Shown: piece by piece, positions 13,096 through 24,500 of the stretch
Layout of the letters: each line of letters begins with the position of its first letter
Numbering within the stretch: the first letter of the stretch is position 1
The notes under the pieces: generated by a model
The model's input: only the letters and a program-made list of their open reading frames with translations
What the model was told of the DNA's origin: nothing
The model's database searches: none
From: Atherix ibis
Lineage: Eukaryota > Arthropoda > Insecta > Diptera > Athericidae
Direction: 5' to 3'
Length of the DNA stretch: 64,000 bases
Assembly (NCBI GenBank): GCA_958298945.1
Contig: CATQJD010000135.1
Location: 186,001-250,000, forward strand
Program-made: the position numbers and the translations under genes

Positions 13096-14820
13096 GGATA
13101 AATTCATACAAAAAATAACTTATATGGTAAATTTTAATATGGAGAATTTCTTATTGAATATTCCTAATATGGAAAATTTATTATAGAATATTTCTTATAT
13201 GGATAATGTTTATGTGTAGAATTTCTCATAGAATTTTTCTTGTATGGAAAATTTCTTATAGAAAATTTTTGATATGCAAAATTTCTTATAGAAAATTTTT
13301 TATTTGGAAAATTTCTTATAGAACATTTTTTATATGGAAAATTTCTAATAGAACTTTTTTTATATGGAAAATTTCTAATAGAACATTTTTTATATGGAAA
13401 ATTTCTAATAGAACATTTTTTATATGGAAAATTTCTTATAGAACATATTTTATATGGAAAATTTCTTTTTGAAATTATGTGGAAAATTCCTTATATGGAA
13501 AATTTCTTATAGAAAATTTCTTATATGGAAAATTTCTTATAGAAAATTTCTTATAGAAAATTTCTTATATGGAAAATTTCTTATAGAAAATTTCTTATAT
13601 GGAAAATTTCTTATAGAAAATTTCTTATATGGAAAATTTCTTATAGAAAATTTCTTATAGAAAATTTCTTATATGGAAAATTTCTTATAGAAAATTTCTT
13701 ATGTGGAAAATTTCTTATAGAAAATTTCTTATATGGAAAATTTCTTATAGAAAATTTCTTATATGGAAAATTTCTTATAGAAAATTTCTTATATGGAAAA
13801 TTTCTTATAGAAAATTTCTTATATGGAAAATTTCTTATAGAAAATTTCTTATATGGAAAATTTCTTATAGAAAATTTCTTATATGGAATATTCCTTATAG
13901 AAAATTTCTTATATGGAAAATTTCTTATAGAAAATTTCTCATATAGAAAATTTCTTATAGAAAATTTCTTTTATGGAAAATTTCTTATAGAAAATTTCTT
14001 ATATGGAAAATTTCTTATAGAAAATTTCTTATATGGAAAATTTCTTATAGAAAATTTCTTATATGGAAAATTTCTTATACAAAATTTCTTATATGGAAAA
14101 TTTCTTATACAAAAATTTTTATATAGGAGAATTTCTTATAGAAAATTTTTTATATGGAAAATTTCTTATAGAAAATTTTTTATATGGAAAATTTCTTATA
14201 GAAAATTTCTTATATGGAAAATTTTTTATAGAAAATTTCTAATATGGAATTTCTTACAGAAAATTTCTTATAGAAAATTTCTTATATGGAAAATTTCTTA
14301 TAGAAAATTTCTTATCTGGAAAATTGCTTATAGAAAATTTCCTATCTGGAAAATTTCTTATAGAAAATTTCTTTTATGGAAAATTTCTTATAGAAAATTT
14401 CTTATATGGAAAATTTCTTATAGAAAATTTCTTATATGGAAAATTTCTTATAGAAAATTTCTTATATGGAAAATTTCTTATAGAAAATTTCTTATATGGA
14501 AAATTTCTTATAGAAAATTTCTTATATGGAAAATTTCTTATAGAAAATTTCTTATATGGAAAATTTCTTATACAAAATTTCTTATATAGGAAAATTTCTT
14601 ATAGAAAATTTTTTATATGGAAAATTTCTTATAGAAAATTTTTTATATGGAAAATTTCTTATAGAAAATTTCTTATATGGAAAATTTCTTATAGAAAATT
14701 TCTTATATGGAAAATTTCTTATAGAAAATTTCTTATATGGAAAATTTCTTATAGAAAATTTCTTATATGGAAAATTTCTTATAGAAAATTTATTTTATGT
14801 AAAATTCTTATAGAAAATTT
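13096..14820. repeat. About 2-kb HOR, copy 3, running into region B
   Basis: Starts with the last GGATAAATTC anchor before a gap of more than 25 kb. The head and AACATTTTTT units (13318-13470) match copies 1 and 2 at offsets of about 4130 and 1886 bp. After the paired 14-mers it jumps to the part that begins at about 10399 in copy 1 (offset about 3302 bp), so some 0.8 kb is absent. It then follows copy 1 through GGAATATTCC (near 13883), TTTTTATATAGGAG and CTGGAAAATTGC (14324), but the 30-mer run ends in TTTATGTAAAATTC near 14798 instead of an anchor. Confidence 0.86.
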
Positions 14821-15821
14821 CTAATATGGAAAATTTCTTCTACAAAATTCCTTATATAGAAAATTTTTTATATGGAAAATTTCTTAAATTTTTAATTTCT
14901 TATATGGAAAATTTCTTACAGAAAATTTCTAATATGGAAAATTTCTTATAGAAAATTTCTAATATGGAAAATTTCTTATAGAAAATTTCTAATATGGAAA
15001 ATTTCTTATACAAAATTTCTTATATAGGAGAATTTCTTATAGAAAATTTTTTATATTGGAAAATTTCTTATAGAAGATTTTTTATATGGAAAATTTCTTA
15101 TAGAAAATTTCTTATATGGAAAATTTTTTATAGAAAATTTCTAATATGGAATTTCTTATAGAAAATTTCTAATATGGAAAATTCTTATAGAAAATTTCTA
15201 ATATGGAAAATTTCTTCTACAAAATTCCTTATATAGAAAATTTTTTTTATGGAAAATTTCTTAAATTTTTAATTTCTTATATGGAAAATTTCTTACAGAA
15301 AATTTCTAATATGGAAAATTTCTTATAGAAAATTTCTAATATGGAAAATTTCTTATAGAAAATTTCTAATATGGAAAATTTCTTATCGAAAATTTCTAAT
15401 ATGGAAAATTTCTTATCGAAAATTTCCTATATGGAACAATTCTTATAGAAAATTTCTAATATGGAAAATTTCTTCTACAAAATTCCTTATATAGAAAATT
15501 TATTATATGGAAAATTTCTTAAATTTTTAATTTCTTAAATGGAAAATTTCTTATAGAAAATTTCTAATATGGAAAATTTCTAATATGGAAAATTTCTTAT
15601 AGAAAATTTCTAATATGGAAAATTTCTTATAGAAAATTTCTAATATGGAAAATTTCTTATCGAAAATTTCCTATATGGAACAATTCTTATAGAAAATTTC
15701 TTATATGGAAAATTTCTTATAGAAAATTTCTTATATGGAAAATTTCTTATAGAAAATTTCTTATATGGAAAATTTCTTATAGAAAATTTCTTATATGGAA
15801 AATTTCTTATAGAAAATTTCT
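14821..15821. repeat. Region B mosaic with TTAAATTTTTAATTTC junctions
   Basis: Junctions lie near 14883, 15260 and 15518; the last two are 258 bp apart, a spacing that recurs at 15910/16168 and 17822/18080. Between them are runs of CTAATATGG units, TATCGAAAATTTC, GGAACAATTC units near 15436 and 15678, TATATAGGAGAATTTC near 15021, and one GGAATTTC unit near 15148. It reads as a partial, rearranged version of the 1.9-kb HOR that follows. Confidence 0.82.
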
Positions 15822-17733
15822 TTTATGTAAAATTCTTATAGAAAATTTCTAATATGGAAAATTTCTTCTACAAAATTCCTTATATAGAAAATTTTTTTAT
15901 GGAAAATTTCTTAAATTTTTAATTTCTTATATGGAAAATTTCTTACAGAAAATTTCTAATATGGAAAATTTCTTATAGAAAATTTCTAATATGGAAAATT
16001 TCTTATAGAAAATTTCTAATATGGAAAATTTCTTATCGAAAATTTCTAATATGGAAAATTTCTTATCGAAAATTTCCTATATGGAACAATTCTTATAGAA
16101 AATTTCTAATATGGAAAATTTCTTCTACAAAATTCCTTATATAGAAAATTTATTATATGGAAAATTTCTTAAATTTTTAATTTCTTAAATGGAAAATTTC
16201 TTATAGAAAATTTCTAATATGGAAAATTTCTAATATGGAAAATTTCTTATAGAAAATTTCTAATATGGAAAATTTCTTATAGAAAATTTCTAATATGGAA
16301 AATTTCTTATCGAAAATTTCCTATATGGAACAATTCTTATAGAAAATTTCTTATATGGAAAATTTCTTATAGAAAATTTCTTATATGGAAAATTTCTTAT
16401 AGAAAATTTCTTATATGGAAAATTTCTTATAGAAAATTTCTTATATGGAATATTCCTTATAGAAAATTTCTTATATGGAATATTCCTTATAGAAAATTTC
16501 TTATATGGAAAATTTCTTATAGAAAATTTCTTATATGGAAAATTTCTTATACAAAATTTCTTATATGGAAAATTTCTTATACAAAATTTCTTATATAGGA
16601 GAATTTCTTATAGAAAATTTTTTATATGGAAAATTTCTTATAGAAAATTTTTTATATGGAAAATTTCTTATAGAAAATTTCTTATATGGAAAATTTTTTA
16701 TAGAAAATTTCTAATATGGAATTTCTTATAGAAAATTTCTAATATGGAAAATTTCTTATATGGAAAATTTCTTATAGAAAATTTCTTATCTGGAAAATTG
16801 CTTATAGAAAAATTCCTATCTGGAAAATTTCTTATAGAAAATTTCTTTTATGGAAAATTTCTTATAGAAAATTTCTTATATGGAAAATTTCTTATGGAAA
16901 ATTTCTTATATGGAAAATTTCTTATAGAAAATTTCTTATATGGAAAATTTCTTTTAGAAAATTTCTTATATGGAAAATTTCTTATAGAAAATTTCTTATA
17001 TGGAAAATTTCTTATACAAAATTTCTTATATAGGAAAATTTCTTATAGAAAATTTTTTATATGGAAAATTTCTTATAGAAAATTTTTTATATGGAAAATT
17101 TCTTATAGAAAATTTCTTATATGGAAAATTTCTTATAGAAAATTTCTTATATGGAAAATTTCTTATAGAAAATTTCTTATATGTAAAATTTCTTATAGAA
17201 AATTTCTTATATGGAAAATTTCTTATAGAAAATTTCTAATATGGAAAATTTCTAATATGGAAAATTTCTTATAGAAAATTTCTAATATGGAAAATTTCTT
17301 ATAGAAAATTTCTAATATGGAAAATTTCTTATCGAAAATTTCCTATATGGAACAATTCTTATAGAAAATTTCTTATATGGAAAATTTCTTATAGAAAATT
17401 TCTTATATGGAAAATTTCTTATAGAAAATTTCTTATATGGAAAATTTCTTATAGAAAATTTCTTATATGGAATATTCCTTATAGAAAATTTCTTATATGG
17501 AAAATTTCTTATAGAAAATTTCTCATATAGAAAATTTCTTATAGAAAATTTCTTATATGGAAAATTTCTTATAGAAAATTTCTTTTATGGAAAATTTCTT
17601 ATAGAAAATTTCTTATATGGAAAATTTCTTATAGAAAATTTCTTATATGGAAAATTTCTTATACAAAATTTCTTATATGGAAAATTTCTTATACAAAATT
17701 TCTTATATGGAAAATTTCTTATAGAAAATTTCT
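15822..17733. repeat. About 1.9-kb tandem HOR, copy 1 (1912 bp)
   Basis: From TTTATGTAAAATTC at 15822 to the same step at 17734. Order: CTTCTACAAAATTCC, junction at 15910, CTAATATGG units, GGAACAATTC, junction at 16168, a second GGAACAATTC, three 30-mers, two GGAATATTCC palindromes 30 bp apart (about 16447 and 16477), ATACAA units, TATATAGGAG, a GGAATTTC short unit, CTGGAAAATTGC, more 30-mers, a third GGAACAATTC, one GGAATATTCC, CTCATATAG, and two ATACAA units. The 176-codon open stretch at 16744 recurs identically in copy 2. Confidence 0.9.
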
Positions 17734-19650
17734 TTTATGTAAAATTCTTATAGAAAATTTCTAATATGGAAAATTTCTTCTACAAAATTCCTTATATAGA
17801 AAATTTTTTTATGGAAAATTTCTTAAATTTTTAATTTCTTATATGGAAAATTTCTTACAGAAAATTTCTAATATGGAAAATTTCTTATAGAAAATTTCTA
17901 ATATGGAAAATTTCTTATAGAAAATTTCTAATATGGAAAATTTCTTATCGAAAATTTCTAATATGGAAAATTTCTTATCGAAAATTTCCTATATGGAACA
18001 ATTCTTATAGAAAATTTCTAATATGGAAAATTTCTTCTACAAAATTCCTTATATAGAAAATTTATTATATGGAAAATTTCTTAAATTTTTAATTTCTTAA
18101 ATGGAAAATTTCTTATAGAAAATTTCTAATATGGAAAATTTCTAATATGGAAAATTTCTTATAGAAAATTTCTAATATGGAAAATTTCTTATAGAAAATT
18201 TCTAATATGGAAAATTTCTTATCGAAAATTTCCTATATGGAACAATTCTTATAGAAAATTTCTTATATGGAAAATTTCTTATAGAAAATTTCTTATATGG
18301 AAAATTTCTTATAGAAAATTTCTTATATGAAAAATTTCTTATAGAAAATTTCTTATATGGAAAATTTCTTATAGAAAATTTCTTATATGGAATATTCCTT
18401 ATAGAAAATTTCTTATATGGAATATTCCTTATAGAAAATTTCTTATATGGAAAATTTCTTATAGAAAATTTCTTATATGGAAAATTTCTTATACAAAATT
18501 TCTTATATGGAAAATTTCTTATACAAAATTTCTTATATAGGAGAATTTCTTATAGAAAATTTTTTATATGGAAAATTTCTTATAGAAAATTTTTTATATG
18601 GAAAATTTCTTATAGAAAATTTCTTATATGGAAAATTTTTTATAGAAAATTTCTAATATGGAATTTCTTATAGAAAATTTCTAATATGGAAAATTTCTTA
18701 TATGGAAAATTTCTTATAGAAAATTTCTTATCTGGAAAATTGCTTATAGAAAAATTCCTATCTGGAAAATTTCTTATAGAAAATTTCTTTTATGGAAAAT
18801 TTCTTATAGAAAATTTCTTATATGGAAAATTTCTTATGGAAAATTTCTTATATGGAAAATTTCTTATAGAAAATTTCTTATATGGAAAATTTCTTTTAGA
18901 AAATTTCTTATATGGAAAATTTCTTATAGAAAATTTCTTATATGGAAAATTTCTTATACAAAATTTCTTATATAGGAAAATTTCTTATAGAAAATTTTTT
19001 ATATGGAAAATTTCTTATAGAAAATTTTTTATATGGAAAATTTCTTATAGAAAATTTCTTATATGGAAAATTTCTTATAGAAAATTTCTTATATGGAAAA
19101 TTTCTTATAGAAAATTTCTTATATGTAAAATTTCTTATAGAAAATTTCTTATATGGAAAATTTCTTATAGAAAATTTCTAATATGGAAAATTTCTAATAT
19201 GGAAAATTTCTTATAGAAAATTTCTAATATGGAAAATTTCTTATAGAAAATTTCTAATATGGAAAATTTCTTATCGAAAATTTCCTATATGGAACAATTC
19301 TTATAGAAAATTTCTTATATGGAAAATTTCTTATAGAAAATTTCTTATATGGAAAATTTCTTATAGAAAATTTCTTATATGGAAAATTTCTTATAGAAAA
19401 TTTCTTATATGGAATATTCCTTATAGAAAATTTCTTATATGGAAAATTTCTTATAGAAAATTTCTCATATAGAAAATTTCTTATAGAAAATTTCTTATAT
19501 GGAAAATTTCTTATAGAAAATTTCTTTTATGGAAAATTTCTTATAGAAAATTTCTTATATGGAAAATTTCTTATAGAAAATTTCTTATATGGAAAATTTC
19601 TTATACAAAATTTCTTATATGGAAAATTTCTTATACAAAATTTCTTATAT
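17734..19650. repeat. About 1.9-kb tandem HOR, copy 2
   Basis: Follows copy 1 step by step. The offset is 1912 bp at the start and 1942 bp from about 18353 on. The change is one extra 30-mer near 18323-18352 that carries TATATGAAAAATTTC; copy 1 has three units there and copy 2 has four. Copies diverge after the second ATACAA unit, where copy 2 continues with TATATAGGAG and copy 1 returns to TTTATGTAAAATTC. Spot reading found almost no other difference, so the duplication looks recent. Confidence 0.9.
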
Positions 19651-20559
19651 AGGAGAATTTCTTATAGAAAATTTTTTATATTGGAAAATTTCTTATAGAA
19701 AATTTTTTATATGGAAAATTTCTTATAGAAAATTTCTTATATGGAAAATTTTTTATAGAAAATTTCTAATATGGAATTTCTTATAGAAAATTTCTAATAT
19801 GGAAAATTTCTTATATGGAAAATTTCTTATAGAAAATTTCTTATCTGGAAAATTGCTTATAGAAAATTTCTTTTGTGGAAAATTTTTTATAGAAAATTTC
19901 TTATATGGAAAATTTCTTATAGAAAATTTCTTATATGGAAAATTTTTTATAGAAAATTTCTTATATGAAAAATTTCTTATAGAAAATTTCTTATATGGAA
20001 AATTTTTTATAGAAAATTTCTAATATGGAATTTCTTATTGAAAATTTCTAATATGGAAAATTTCTTATATGGAAAATTTCTTATAGAAAATTTCTTATCT
20101 GGAAAATTGCTTATAGAAAATTTCCTATCTGGAAAATTGCTTATAGGAAATTTCTTTTGTGGAAAATTTTTTATAGAAAATTTCTTATATGGAAAATTTC
20201 TTATAGAAAATTTCTTATATGGAAAATTTTTTATAGAAAATTTCTTATATGAAAAATTTCTTATAGAAAATTTCTTATATGGAAAATTTTTTATAGAAAA
20301 TTTCTAATATGGAATTTCTTATTGAAAATTTCTAATATGGAAAATTTCTTATATGGAAAATTTCTTATAGAAAATTTCTTATCTGGAAAATTGCTTATAG
20401 AAAATTTCCTATCTGGAAAATTTCTTATAGAAAATTTCTTATATGGAAAATTTCTTATAGAAAATTTCTTATATGGAAAATTTCTTATAGAAAATTTCTT
20501 ATATGGAAAATTTCTTATAGAAAATTTCTTATATGGAAAATTTCTTATAGAAAATTTCT
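19651..20559. repeat. Short-period tandem of GGAATTTC / CTGGAAAATTGC / TTTTGTGG blocks (244 and 284 bp)
   Basis: Three successive blocks begin at a GGAATTTC short unit (about 19773, 20029, 20313). Each contains CTAATATGG, two side-by-side 16-mers, CTTATCTGGAAAATTGC and 30-mers; the first two also have CTTTTGTGGAAAATTTT and TATATGAAAAATTTC. The later two start with CTTATTGAAAATTTC. The second block holds an extra CCTATCTGGAAAATTGC unit, explaining most of the 40-bp length difference. The third block runs into TTTATGTAAAATTC at 20560. Confidence 0.85.
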
Positions 20560-21535
20560 TTTATGTAAAATTCTTATAGAAAATTTCTAATATGGAAAAT
20601 TTCTTCTACAAAATTCCTTATATAGAAAATTTTTTTTATGGAAAATTTCTTAAATTTTTAATTTCTTATATGGAAAATTTCTTACAGAAAATTTCTAATA
20701 TGGAAAATTTCTTATAGAAAATTTCTAATATGGAAAATTTCTTATAGAAAATTTCTAATATGGAAAATTTCTTATAGAAAATTTCTAATATGGAAAATTT
20801 CTTATCGAAAATTTCTAATATGGAAAATTTCTTATCGAAAATTTCCTATATGGAACAATTCTTATAGAAAATTTCTAATATGGAAAATTTCTTCTACAAA
20901 ATTCCTTATATAGAAAATTTATTATATGGAAAATTTCTTAAATTTTTAATTTCTTAAATGGAATATTTCTTATAGAAAATTTCTAATATGGAAAATTTCT
21001 AATATGGAAAATTTCTTATAGAAAATTTCTAATATGGAAAATTTCTTATCGAAAATTTCCTATATGGAACAATTCTTATAGAAAATTTCTTATATGGAAA
21101 ATTTCTTATAGAAAATTTCTTATATGGAAAATTTCTTATAGAAAATTTCTTATATGGAAAATTTCTTATAGAAAATTTCTTATATGGAATATTCCTTATA
21201 GAAAATTTCTTATATGGAATATTCCTTATAGAAAATTTCTTATATGGAAAATTTCTTATAGAAAATTTCTCATATAGAAAATTTCTTATAGAAAATTTCT
21301 TATATGGAAAATTTCTTATAGAAAATTTCTTTTATGGAAAATTTCTTATAGAAAATTTCTTATATGGAAAATTTCTTATAGAAAATTTCTTATATGGAAA
21401 ATTTCTTATACAAAATTTCTTATATGGAAAATTTCTTATACAAAATTTCTTATATAGGAGAATTTCTTATAGAAAATTTTTTATATTGGAAAATTTCTTA
21501 TAGAAAATTTTTTATATGGAAAATTTCTTATAGAA
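20560..21535. repeat. Partial third copy of the 1.9-kb HOR
   Basis: Begins with TTTATGTAAAATTC and CTTCTACAAAATTCC, junction near 20649, a CTAATATGG series with one more unit than copies 1 and 2, GGAACAATTC near 20853, junction near 20937 (288 bp later, against 258 in copies 1 and 2), GGAACAATTC near 21066, and two GGAATATTCC palindromes near 21186 and 21216. It then skips directly to CTCATATAG and the ATACAA pair. Its tail matches 19589-19786 at an offset of 1805 bp. Confidence 0.84.
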
Positions 21536-24500
21536 AATTTCTTATATGGAAAATTTTTTATAGAAAATTTCTAATATGGAATTTCTTATAGAAAATTTCT
21601 AATATGGAAAATTTCTTATATGGAAAATTTCTTATAGAAAATTTCTTATCTGGAAAATTGCTTATAGAAAATTTCCTATCTGGAAAATTACTTATAGAAA
21701 ATTTTTTTTGTGGAAAATTTTTTATAGAAAATTTCTTATATGGAAAATTTCTTATAGAAAATTTCTTATATGGAAAATTTCTTATAGAAAATTTCTTATA
21801 TGGAAAATTTTTTATAGAAAATTTCTTATATGAAAAATTTCTTATAGAAAATTTCTTATATGGAAAATTTTTTATAGAAAATTTCTAATATGGAATTTCT
21901 TATTGAAAATTTCTAATATGGAAAATTTCTTATATGGAAAATGTCTTATAGAAAATTTCTTATCTGGAAAATTGCTTATAGAAAATTTCCTATCTGGAAA
22001 ATTTCTTATAGAAAATTTCTTATATGGAAAATTTCTTATACAAAATTTCTTATATGGAAAATTTTTTATAGAAAATTTCTAATATGGAATTTCTTATAGA
22101 AAATTTCTAATATGGAAAATTTCTTATAGAAAATTTCTTAAATGGAAAATTTCTTATACAAAATTTCTTATATGGAAAATTTCTTATACAAAATTTCTTA
22201 TATAGGAGAATTTCTTATAGAAAATTTTTTATATGGAAAATTTCTTATAGAAAATTTTTTATATGGAAAATTTCTTATAGAAAATTTCTTATATGGAAAA
22301 CTTTTTATAGAAAATTTCTAATATGGAATTTCTTATAGAAAATTTCTAATATGGAAAATTTCTTATATGGAAAATTTCTTATAGAAAATTTCTTATCTCG
22401 AAAATTGCTTATAGAAAATTTCCTATCTGGAAAATTTCTTATAGAAAATTTCTTTTATGGAAAATTTCTTATAGAAAATTTCTTATATGGAAAATTTCAT
22501 ATAGAAAATTTCTTATATGGAAAATTTCTTATAGAAAATTTCTTATATGGAAAATTTCTTATAGAAAATTTCTTATATGGAAAATTTCTTATACAAAATT
22601 TCTTATATAGGAAAATTTCTTATACAAAATTTTTTATATGGAAAATTTCTTCTACAAAATTCCTTATATAGAAAATTTTTTATATGGAAAATTTCTTAAA
22701 TTTTTAATTTCTTATATGGAAAATTTCTTACAGAAAATTTCTAATATGGAAAATTTCTTATAGAAAATTTCTAATATGGAAAATTTCTTATAGAAAATTT
22801 CTAATATGGAAAATTTCTTATCGAAAATTTCTAATATGGAAAATTTCTTATCGAAAATTTCCTATATGGAACAATTCTTATAGAAAATTTCTTATATGGA
22901 AAATTTCTTATAGAAAATTTCTAATATGGAAAATTTCTTATAGAAAATTTCTTTTATGTAAAATTCTTATAGAAAATTTCTAATATGGAAAATTTCTTCT
23001 ACAAAATTCCTTATATAGAAAATTTCTTATATGGAAAATTTCTTAAATTTTTAATTTCTTAAATGGAAAATTTCTTATAGAAAATTTCTAATATGGAAAA
23101 TTTCTTATAGAAAATTTCTAATATGGAAAATTTCTTATAGAAAATTTCTAATATGGAAAATTTCTTATAGAAAATTTCTAATATGGAAAATTTCTTATAG
23201 AAAATTTCTAATATGGAAAATTTCTTATAGAAAATTTCTAATATGGAAAATTTCTTATAGAAAATTTCTTATATGGAAAATTTCTTATAGAAAATTTCTC
23301 ATATAGAAAATTTCTTATAGAAAATTTCTTATATGGAAAATTTCTTATAGAAAATTTCTTTTATGGAAAATTTCTTATAGAAAATTTCTTATATGGAAAA
23401 TTTCTTATAGAAAATTTCTTATATGGAAAATTTCTTATAGAAAATTTCTTATATGGAAAATTTCTTATAGAAAATTTCTTATATGGAAAATTTCTTATAG
23501 AAAATTTCTTATATGGAAAATTTCTTATAGAAAATTTCTTATATGGAAAATTTCTTATAGAAAATTTCTTATATGGAAAATTTCTTATAGAAAATTTCTT
23601 ATATGGAAAATTTATTATAGAAAATTTTTGATATGCAAAATTTCTTATAGAAAATTTTTTAAATGGAAAATTTCTTATATTTTTTGGAAAATTTATTATA
23701 GAAAATTTCTTATATGGAAAATTTCTTAAACAAAATTTCTTATATGGCAATTTATTATAGAAAATTTCTTATATGGAAAATTTCTTATAGAAAATTTCTA
23801 ATATGGAAAATTCCTTCTACAAAATTCCTTATATAGAAAATTTCTTATATGGAAAATTTCTTAAATTTTTAATTTCTTAAATGGAAAATTTCTTATAGAA
23901 AATTTCTAATATGGAAAATTTCTTATAGAAAATTTCTAATATGGAAAATTTCTTATAGAAAATTTCTAATATGGAAAATTTCTTATAGAAAATTTCTAAT
24001 ATGGAAAATTTCTTATAGAAAATTTCTAATATGGAAAATTTCTTATCGAAAATTTCCTATATGGAACAATTCTTATAGAAAATTTCTTATATGGAAAATT
24101 TCTTATAGAAAATTTCTTATATGGAAAATTTCTTATAGAAAATTTCTTATATGGAAAATTTCTTATAGAAAATTTCTTATATGGAATATTCCTTATAGAA
24201 AATTTCTTATATGGAAAATTTCTTATAGAAAATTTCTTATATGTAAAATTTCTTATAAAAAATTTCTTATATGGAAAATTTCTTATACAAAATTTCTTAT
24301 ATGGAAAATTTCTTATACAAAATTTCTTATATAGGAGAATTTCTTATAGAAAATTTTTTATATGGAAAATTTCTTATAGAAAATTTTTTATATGGAAAAT
24401 TTCTTATAGAAAATTTCTTATATGGAAAACTTTTTATAGAAAATTTCTAATATGGAATTTCTTATAGAAAATTTCTAATATGGAAAATTTCTTAAATTTT

